Source: Euphorbia lathyris
Taxonomy: Eukaryota > Streptophyta > Magnoliopsida > Malpighiales > Euphorbiaceae
Assembly: GCF_963576675.1 (NCBI RefSeq)
Contig: NC_088915.1
Coordinates: forward strand, 43,925,501-43,989,500
Direction of reading: 5' to 3'
Length of the DNA: 64,000 bases
Part shown: piece by piece, positions 56,801-64,000 of the stretch
How positions within the stretch are numbered: position 1 is the first letter of the stretch
Layout: each line of letters starts with the position of its first letter
Translations under genes and position numbers: made by a program
The notes under the pieces: generated by a model
The model's database searches: none
Told to the model about the DNA's origin: nothing
Seen by the model: the letters and a program-made list of their open reading frames with translations, nothing else

Positions 56801-56980
56801 TGATCGCTTGGCGGCGGCGGGCCATGAAGGGACGTTAGGCGTTACTACCCTTCCTGTTTCCCCTAGTTTCATCTCTCATCTTCTCTTAGAAGATAGGATT
56901 GGGGTTAGCTTCCCTAGGCTAATTCCTGGGTAGTTTGTTGTTATTCGTTTTTCTTTTCCTTTTCTACCAAAAAAAAAAAA
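53819..56980 (+). mobile_element. 5'-truncated L1-type LINE inside the foldback element
   Basis: Starts within ORF2, just after the endonuclease, and ends in a short 3' UTR and A-run. A 16-bp duplication flanks it. Comparison with the left arm of the foldback element shows the uninterrupted target (about 52448-52463 on -). Confidence 0.9.
53823..56933 (+). pseudogene. LINE ORF2 fragment: RT, zf-RVT, RNase H; one stop codon
   Basis: A single frame of about 1037 codons broken only by a TAG at 54792-54794. Domains: linker (WIRDGDRNTKYFHLSTLIRR); RT at about 54150-55150 (KLDLEKAYDRINW, RQGDPMSPFLF, FADDVLIFL, all catalytic Asp kept); Cys/His-rich zf-RVT at about 55850-56120 (CSRCRGHVETLCHALRDC); RNase H at about 56450-56830 (NTDGSC, SAELWAI, ESDNLEA, NRVADRLA, all four acidic positions). 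The stop lies between RT blocks D and E. The low damage suggests a recent insertion. Confidence 0.92.
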
Positions 56981-56996
56981 AACAATAGAAGCTACA
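56981..56996 (+). repeat. LINE target duplication, right copy (16 bp)
   Basis: Matches 53803-53818. Confidence 0.88.
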
Positions 56997-57047
56997 AGGG
57001 TATTGGTATATTAATCAGCGCGCGGTAGAATACACAAGAAAAGCAAA

Positions 57048-57101
57048 TGGCTCAGTGGTAAGCAGTGTAGAGTATAAGTAAGGAGGCTAAGGTTTGAACC
57101 C
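57048..57101 (+). promoter_or_regulatory. tRNA-like A and B boxes, right arm
   Basis: TGGCTCAGTGG (57048-57058) and GGTTTGAACCC (57091-57101), 43 bases start to start, as in tRNAs. It mirrors the pair in the left arm, and both point outward from the element. Flanks do not form an acceptor stem. Confidence 0.65.
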
Positions 57102-57201
57102 CAACAGCAGCATTAGCGTTTTTTTATTAAATTTTATACTCAAAACTACGTAGTTTTAGGTGGTTCTCACCTAAGTGAGGGTTCTCACTTGATCCCTCCC
57201 C

Positions 57202-57227
57202 TATATATATATATATATATATATATT
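57202..57227. repeat. TA microsatellite
   Basis: About 13 TA units at the right border of the foldback element. Confidence 0.9.
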
Positions 57228-57599
57228 CACTTTTAATGGATAATATTACTCATCCATAAGTACCTAAAAAAATGTGTACATCAATTAATGCAATTTATTA
57301 CCTAACTATTTTGCTCTAATTTATTTTTTCTTTCCTAATAAATTTTTTCTAGGAAATAAAAATATAAATTTTGAAAGTTAGTCATTTTGAAAAAAGTAAT
57401 TTAAATTAATTTTTTTTTCATATGACACATTAACCAATACAAAATTAAGTATGTAATTTGGATTAATATTAAATCTTAATATTAAAAAGGTTTTTGAGAA
57501 AAAATATTAAAAAGGTTTTAAAGTATATAAGTTAAAGTTAATTTGTTTAATTTTAATTTTTAAAAGAAAAAAAAAATTAGGAATAAGTTGTACATCAGC
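57228..57599. other. AT-rich unassigned region
   Basis: A/T runs and short phrases only; no gene. Confidence 0.5.
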
Positions 57600-58062
57600 T
57601 CAAAGTTGCTGCCAACTTATTAAAAGAAATTTTCAGTTGGGCGGCAATTGCTGCTCCTTTGGCAGCAATGCCGCCCAGTGTCGCGGATGTAATCCGTGAG
57701 ATTAATCCGATTTTTTGATTCCGTCACGTTTATTTTCGATTTTTGTTTTTTTTCAAGTATTTTGATTTTAAGAAAACTAAAATTAACATATATACAATTA
57801 ATTAATCTATATAATTATAATTGTTGTTTATTTTAAATTGTATGGATTGGATTTAGTTCTCTATTTAAGGATATTTGAGAGTTTCAAGACTCTGGGTTCA
57901 ATGGATAACACCTGAATTATAAAAAAAATGTTTTCACGAATATAAGGTTAACGGCTTAAACTAGCCTAGAATAATTGGGTGAATCATCCAGATTATTTGA
58001 AACTGGTGGGCAATATGGTTGGGATTAATATTAAAACATGTTAGTTATTAATGTGGTTAGTA
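57600..58062 (+). repeat. Relic of a copia leader
   Basis: 57900-58062 matches D at about 6368-6530 (AACACCTGAATTAT, GGGCAATATGGTTGGGATTA, TTAATGTGGTTAGTAA) with many changes. The upstream part holds a GC hairpin with arms GGGCGGCA(A)TTGCTGC (57639-57654) and GCAGCAATGCCGCCC (57662-57676), like those in the C and D leaders. Confidence 0.7.
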
Positions 58063-58066
58063 AATT

Positions 58067-59015
58067 AGCATAACGTAATGTACCTTAGCATAACAAAACG
58101 TAAGATAACGTAAAGTAATGTAACATAATGTAATGTACTATAACGTAACATAATATAGCATAACGTAACGTAACGTAACGTAACGTAACCTAACGTAATA
58201 TAATGTGACGTGACCTAACATGATGTACCGTAATATAACGTAACATACTTAACATAACGTAACGTAAGGTAACATAACATAACGTAATGTAACTTAAAGA
58301 AAATTAATGTAACTTAGCATAACATAACTTAGCATACCTGATCTTGGTCGTTTTAAGTTTTCAAGGTGAGTGCAACACACATTTTGCATGCAACTTTTTT
58401 TTTTGGTAAACAAATGATTAATTGACTACATTTTAAGCAAGTTGCGGGGTATTGAGACATTTTACGCAAGTTGAAAGGACTATCAGAACACTTTGAAAGC
58501 TCAGGAGGCCAATCAAGCTTTTTGGACAAGTTTAGAAGAAAAAAATCATGTAACGTAACGTAACGTAACGTAACGTAACGTAACGTCACCTAACGTAACA
58601 TGTTGTAACGTACCATAATATAACGTAATGGAACATGATGTAACATAATATAACGTAACATAACATAACAGAAAGTGACGTAATGTAACATAACATAACG
58701 CCATGTTACATAATGTTACGTAATGTAACATGACGTAACATCACGTAATGTAACATAACATAATGTAACATAACGTAACATAATGTAACACGATCTCACA
58801 TAACATAACGTAACATAATGTAACGTGACATAACATAATGTAACGTTACGTTACGTGATGTGATGTGATGTAACATAACGTAACGTAATGTTACATAATG
58901 TAACGTGATGTAATGTCACGTAACGTGACGTAACGTAACATGACGTGACGTAACGTAACGTAATGTAATGTATCGTAACGTGATGTAACATAACGTGATA
59001 TAACATAACGTAACA
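58067..59015. repeat. TAACG pentamer satellite with a 212-bp interruption
   Basis: Runs of TAACG and near relatives at 58067-58336 and 58549-59015. Pure tracts remain at 58166-58190 and 58550-58586. Most variants are TAATG or TAACA. The interruption (58337-58548) is unrelated and unassigned. Long frames on - are repeat translation. Confidence 0.9.
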
Positions 59016-59459
59016 TAGCTGTAGACACCGAGTCGGAGGACCTGTGACGAAAACCTGAAACAAGACGGTCGAAGCGATTGATTCCGGAAGTTTTGAAAAA
59101 TATATAAAGAATAATAAGCTGAAGAAAATTAACGGCACGGCGCGGGCACGCAACGGCATCCCGCACGCGGACGACGATGGTCGAACGCCCGCTTGATGGC
59201 TCGAGACGTGCGCGCGGCGTCCGTCGGACGCACCGCGAGTGGCACGCTCTCGACGTCCGAGCAATGCCTGGGACCGCTGGCGGTGCGCGCCCTCGTGGGC
59301 CGTTGAGCACACGTGCCTGGCAGCGCGAGGCGCGCGTTCGGCGGCCGCGACGTGCGAGCGTCTAGCTGCGCGGAACGCGCGCTCGGCGGCCACGAAGCGC
59401 ACGCGTCCGACGGCGCGGGGCACGCCCCGAGGGTCGCCGGGCGGGCACCCAACCACGTC

Positions 59460-59552
59460 GGGCGAACGCCCAATGCGTCGGGCGGACGCCCGACGAGGGT
59501 TGGGCGCGGGCGCCCAACCACAATGGGCGACGCCCAATTTTTTTTGGGCGTC
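59460..59552 (+). promoter_or_regulatory. Array of GGGCG-CGCCC palindromes upstream of the LTR TATA box
   Basis: GGGCGAACGCCC (59460-59471), GGGCGGACGCCC (59480-59491), arms GGTTGGGCG and CGCCCAACC (59498-59519), GGGCGACGCCC (59525-59535), then GACGCCCAA/TTGGGCGTC (59529-59552). Five palindromes within 93 bp, ending about 27 bp before the TATA box. Confidence 0.75.
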
Positions 59553-59578
59553 GTCTATTGTTCCGGGATCCGTTTCCC

Positions 59579-59587
59579 TATATAAGG
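59579..59587 (+). promoter_or_regulatory. TATA box of the Ogre/Tat-like LTR
   Basis: TATATAAGG, with a run of C/T and G/A rich sequence after it, about where U3 should end. Confidence 0.65.
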
Positions 59588-61951
59588 GCACGGATCCCAA
59601 GGTGAAAAAAGGGGGGCTTGAGGAGGGGGAAAACTTTCTCACTCTAAACATTTTTAGAGAGAGAGAGAGTGGATTTTTTTTGAGAAAAATATTTTTTTTC
59701 TCAAAAATTCCGAATTTCCTAAGTTCAATTTTTTACTAAATTCTTATTAAAATTGGGAGCTCGCGGTTCGTGGAATCAATCGGCTTCGACTGTCAGATAC
59801 CGAATCAAAGGTATTATCCGAGGACTAGACTCTTTATTTTATTTAATTTATTCTTTCGTTCTATTTTATTTTTTATGCTATAGTTTTTTTATTCAGCTAG
59901 TTATTTATTTATTTTGTCACACTTTATTTAATTAGCGTATTTATTTAATTTTCGTTTCGTGTTAAATAAAATTCGGTTTTGTTTTAAAATAAAAAAAACC
60001 TCGTTTTGACATTCCAATACGAACCGTGATCCGATAAAAAGGTAGTTCGGGTATCGAAACGTTGTAATTATTAGTTTTCAATCTAAAAGGAATTTCCAAA
60101 TAATGTTTTGAAATAAAAAACGTCGTTCAGGAACTTCCGTTTTCGACTATGATCAATTTTTGGTAGTTCGGAAGTCCAAAACGATTGAATTAGATTTAAT
60201 TTAAAGCTTTTGAATAAATCTGGAAAATATCAGAGTGCTGCTGTAATTTGCCAATTCTGTCACTAAATGCTGTTTACCGACGGATTTTCCGTCAGTAAAT
60301 CTGCCAAAATGTAAAAAATGTCATTTCGGTCCCTTTTTCTTAACTTTTAGACTTTTAATCCTTAGTATATATATATATAATTATGTAATATATTCTTTTC
60401 AAATTGTTTTAAAACTTTAACATATATAATTATTTTAGGAGATTGGTATTCCATTTTTATTCTAATTTTTTATATATGTGCATATTACTTTCTTTTTTAT
60501 TATTACTCATTTAAATTACGTTAAATTCTATTTTAAATGTTATTTACTTGGGCATTTTGGGAGATAATTAGTAGATATTGGGGGATGAACATATAGTCTT
60601 TTTGACATTAGGATTATATTAGTTATGTATATATATAGTTTTGGGGTATATTTGGGTTATCTTAATTATTGTTAAATAAAATTATTTTGAGTGATAAATG
60701 CTATTTTCTTATTTATGAATTTCATTCACTATTTTCTTATGTTTAAAGTATAAATATATTATTTTCATTATTCTTTCTTATATATGTATTAGATAGTATA
60801 TTTTCTTTTACTCTTATTTTATGTCTTTTGGGCTAAAATGTGTAAATATATATCTATATTATTTTCTTTATTTCTTTTGGTCATTTATAAGTCATGTTTC
60901 AAATGGGCTTCACTTGGAAAAATTAATTTTTGGGCCTAAATGTGTTTATTGATGTAATTATAATAGTTAGAGAGTCCATTAAATAAGTGGGGAAAGTAAG
61001 TCACAAAAAGAGAGTTTTCAATTAAATTATTTAAGCTAATGAGCTTTCTTAGATCTCTAATGTAGATAAATAGAGTCATTTTGGTTGATATTTCAAATCG
61101 TCTTCAAAACACCACGTTTTAAAACCTTAGTCCGTTCCAACGACGGATTAAGCGAACATTGTAATCAAAATCGTTTTCTTTGTTAATAATGGAGATTTTG
61201 AATCGCTTTCTTAATGAATTTGTACAAAATAAAATTGACTTGTATGTTTAACCACGTTTTCTTATTAAAAGGCTTTTACTTTAACGTTTTCAATTACTCG
61301 AGTCGTTCCAACGGCGATTCGGGTAAGCTTCATCAAACGGGGTTTTAAAACGCACCTAAATCGTTCCAACGGCGATTAAGGTGTGAACCATGTAATAAAC
61401 ATCGTTTTGGGAAATAAGTTAATGTAGAATAGACACACAACATAACATTTAAATACGGTTGTAAATAAATCACTTCTTTCTTCCCCCTCTCTGTGTATGT
61501 ATAAACATAAATGGGTGATTCTTTACTGATGTGGCTTTTCAATATCATATGCTCAAAATGGTTTCCAAAAAGAGAAAGAAAAGGGTTTCAAATGAATTTT
61601 AAACTTAAAGAAGTATACGATTAGTCCGTTATCGCCTAACATGCTGAGTAGGAGGCCGGTGGTTCATAACCGGGCGATGTCGGGGTGCCTAGTAGCCTTT
61701 CTCCGGAAAGGAGCTAGCCTTCTCGGCTCGTACCTAAGTTTCCCGAACCCACACCGGTCTTCCGCAAGGGATCGGTGTTCATTTTCCCATTCGTGGGTGG
61801 CGACTCTTCCATATCTCCGAGCTCCGGTCCTGCCGAGCAGCTTGATTCCGCGATTGGTTGCTTTCGGCGCCAATCACCGCTTACGTCGCCATGAGGTTGT
61901 CCACCCCCCGGTCCGCCCGGGAGATTAGGCCGCGGCACCTCGTCTAACAAG

Positions 61952-61969
61952 TGGCGACTCTACTGGGGA
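61952..61969 (+). promoter_or_regulatory. Primer-binding site (tRNA-Arg type)
   Basis: TGGCGACTCTACTGGGGA, close to the TGGCGACTCC(A/G)CTGGGGA site of Ogre-like elements that use tRNA-Arg. Confidence 0.82.
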
Positions 61970-64000
61970 AACGAGAAATTTGATTCCGGAAGGCATGCAC
62001 TAAGCCCTTAACGGGGATGGATCATTTTACTTCTTTTCGTATGCATTCACGAGCATTATTGCAAACCCTTTAGGTAATTTCCGCGAAACCTCTAGCGAGA
62101 GTCCATTCGTCGCTCGAAAGAGGCTAGCGTAAGTTTCCCCTTACAGTAAGGCGCCAGAGGGTCCCCATCCATTCGTTAGGGGCGAATCTGTGCGGTCCTG
62201 TGAGGTCCCGCGGTCAGCCGTGTCAGCATATAGTAGCCTTAGAAGTTTCCGTAGGATTACCCGTTACTATTTTTGATGTGATAAATGAATCAGTTCGTGT
62301 TTTCAAACCGCCATGATACGTGTCTAATCCTAAATTATGTAAAGAAAATGAGACGATGCGTTAATATATACTCATGAATCGACATACTAATTACCCTAAA
62401 ACATCGAAACGATTTGAACTAAAGACGACTTAGTCATCTCATATAAATGAACATGTGCGACCGCCTTGTCCCTTTCGGTGTCCCGACGAAGGCACGTGTT
62501 CAGGAAATACGTTATGACGTAAGCACGTATTAGTATGAATCGGTTCGGTGTTAAGGATAGTTACATCTCGATACAAAAGACTATATTAACAGTAGCCGTT
62601 ATTCACATTCTTTAAATAAGTTAGGATAAAACGAGATCATGACGAAATGAAAACGAAGAACATTTCTGTTTCGAACGACCCTGTCGTAACGTGAAAAGTT
62701 TCGCACAAGTAGCCCGTCCCTTCCGAATGAAAGACGAGCTTTTACATTATGCCTTGTGTCATTCTTAAGAGAAATGGACGTGTCCGCAAAAAGTGACTAA
62801 GAAAATAAAAATGAACTAAACGATCAAAATCATTCTGAATCTACGATATATGTTAATCCCGCGAGTAGTTAAAGAAAATAAACCAATACCGTTGAATACG
62901 TGCCTCGAACGAGAGTATACCCCGTTTAAAATCTCGGAGCCGAATTAAGCCAAACCATATAATTGCGCCATATGGACGAGACTGCGGGTTTTGACTAACG
63001 ACTCGATCATTTCGACCGTTACCAAAACTGCAAGAAATATGGCCCGATATACTTGTTTGCTTAAATTCGCGCCTAAAGGAAAGAAAACGGTGATATCCTC
63101 GCTTCGAACAAACACGCGATTCAACGAAACGTTGATTTTCTATAACCACACTGAGATGATATATCCCGTGGATTGGGAGGAACAAAGAATTGTTGCTAGC
63201 CGAAAGATTATCGTGCGCTCAAAATAAGACTCGCCGTCTTTTCACGTAGCTAAAATGAGCAAACGGATCCTCGACGCTAAGAACAAACGCGTTACGCGAT
63301 GAGTCCATTCCCTAAAATAAAATCCAAAGGTGATTCCATCACTAAATAAACACGTGGTTACGTCTCTCGATGGATCCAAAAGATCCCGTTGTAATCCAAA
63401 AATCGAGACACGAACCCGCGCGAACAAAAGGGAACGAGTCATTGACAATAACGAACGATTGGACTAGAAGAATAACTCGTACCACGTCTAAAAACTGAGA
63501 TGCGCTCAAAGGGAATCAAAACCCTAACTAATGCGTCTCACGAAAGGACAACAGACGAGTTATTCTGAAAGAACAATCCAACTTGGTCGATTTCTGAGTC
63601 ACTGAACGTTGATACGTCAAAACGAACTGTATTGTCTGATGAATGATTTATTTTTTCGCAATAATTGACGGCATCACGCGTCCCCTGGACCGCAATGTGA
63701 GCCCCAAACCAAAATCCTAGGAAAGAGACCTGGACCAACGAGTGTGTGGAGGAATAAGGGTGGAAGAGAGATGTTATGATACATGTAAATAGAACTAACG
63801 TTTGTTCTTCTTATTTTATAATCGTAAATAAATAAACGCACACACCACGAATCATGCATATGAAATCATGCATACATACTAATGGATACCGTTCGCGCAG
63901 ACGTCATCATTAAGCGGTTGTGGTTTCGCGAGAGTAATCGGCTTGTCAGACAGTTTGATCAGTCGCGAGTAGACAGTCCCGAATCAGTAGTTGTGGCTTC
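61970..64000 (+). other. 5' leader of the Ogre/Tat-like element
   Basis: About 2 kb without a convincing gene; the longest frames (78 and 110 codons, 62853-63227) have no known motif. Long untranslated leaders or an extra ORF before gag are usual in this group. Rich in CpG and short (A)CGA phrases compared with the rest of the window. The element continues past the window. Confidence 0.55.

Larger units (their letters stand above)
52140..57200. mobile_element. Foldback-type DNA element, split by a LINE
   Basis: Two arms are inverted copies: 52343-52530 matches, in reverse complement, 53700-53818 plus 56981-57101. The outer right end (57130-57200) has TCTCAC(C/T)TA repeats and adjoins a TA microsatellite. 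The middle (52985-53660) is an internal tandem repeat. No transposase is present, so it is non-autonomous. Outer borders are approximate and the superfamily is unassigned. Confidence 0.65.
59020..61949 (+). repeat. 5' LTR of an Ogre/Tat-like gypsy element
   Basis: 2930 bp from TGTAGACACCGAG to CTCGTCTAACA. The end is set by the primer site two bases later; the start by the TGTAGACACC typical of this group and by the abrupt end of the TAACG repeat. GC-rich upstream part (59130-59550), TATA box, then AT-rich sequence and a GC-rich end (61620-61949). Open frames in the GC-rich parts have no known motifs. Confidence 0.75.

Noticed and set aside
54072..56825. Many frames opposite the LINE ORF2
   Set aside because: Shadows of the long coding frame on +.
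57041..57110. A true tRNA gene
   Set aside because: A and B boxes are present with correct spacing, but the flanks do not pair as an acceptor stem and the sequence is part of an inverted-repeat arm.
58067..59015. Telomeric or interstitial telomere repeat
   Set aside because: The TAACG unit does not match plant telomere units (TTTAGGG and known variants).
58851..59739. Several 60-266 codon frames on both strands, Arg/Ala-rich
   Set aside because: They lie in the TAACG satellite or in the GC-rich part of an LTR, where stop codons are rare by composition.
61641..61950. Small genes on both strands at the end of the Ogre-like LTR
   Set aside because: They end at the LTR/primer-site boundary and lack any motif; CpG-rich composition explains the openness.

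Overview
This is plant nuclear DNA, most likely eudicot heterochromatin, and almost all of it is transposable elements. Evidence for a plant: Ty1/copia and Ty3/gypsy elements with plant-type primer sites (a tRNA-iMet-like TGGTATCAGAGC site, an Asp-type site in an Athila-like element, an Arg-type site in an Ogre/Tat-like element), plant L1-type LINEs with a CCHC ORF1 and a C-terminal RNase H, an Au-like SINE and Athila ORF1 proteins. I found no host gene, rRNA gene, functional tRNA gene or CRISPR array. The species cannot be told from the sequence.

Layout. 1-11244: copia element D (+), missing its 5' LTR (outside the window) and most of its 3' LTR, with a full-length LINE (462-5804) in its leader. 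11245-16100: pieces of Tat-like gypsy elements (a + LTR end and leader, a complete - LTR, a 27-bp minisatellite, scrambled gag-protease and RT-RNase H). 16100-20840: unassigned AT-rich DNA, an 84-bp tandem repeat, a LINE RNase H relic, a second Tat-like LTR and its antisense ORF. 20844-22115: solo Athila-like LTR with perfect target duplication. 23035-24733: another LTR (G) holding a SINE. 24736-50792: copia element C (-), closely related to D, with target duplication ACAAC; two Athila-like elements sit in its gag, element B (30222-37651, -) and element A (37663-46745, +), 6 bp apart. 50798-52140: a zinc-knuckle protein tail and tandem repeats. 52140-57200: an inverted-repeat (foldback) element with tRNA-like A/B boxes in its arms, split by a 5'-truncated LINE with one stop codon. 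57600-59015: copia leader relic and a TAACG pentamer satellite. 59020-64000: LTR, primer site and leader of an Ogre/Tat-like element.

How the parts relate. The insertions are datable relative to each other because paralogous copies give empty sites: C carries the uninterrupted version of the place where D holds a LINE, and D carries the uninterrupted gag that A and B split in C.

The least expected signal is in A and B. Both keep long readable Athila ORF1-type genes while pol is missing. Around those genes each has its own family of CpG-rich palindromes, repeated in the LTRs and next to each ORF. Similar GC palindromes occur in the copia leaders and just upstream of the Ogre-like TATA box. 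This is my main candidate for something undescribed; the function is unknown.
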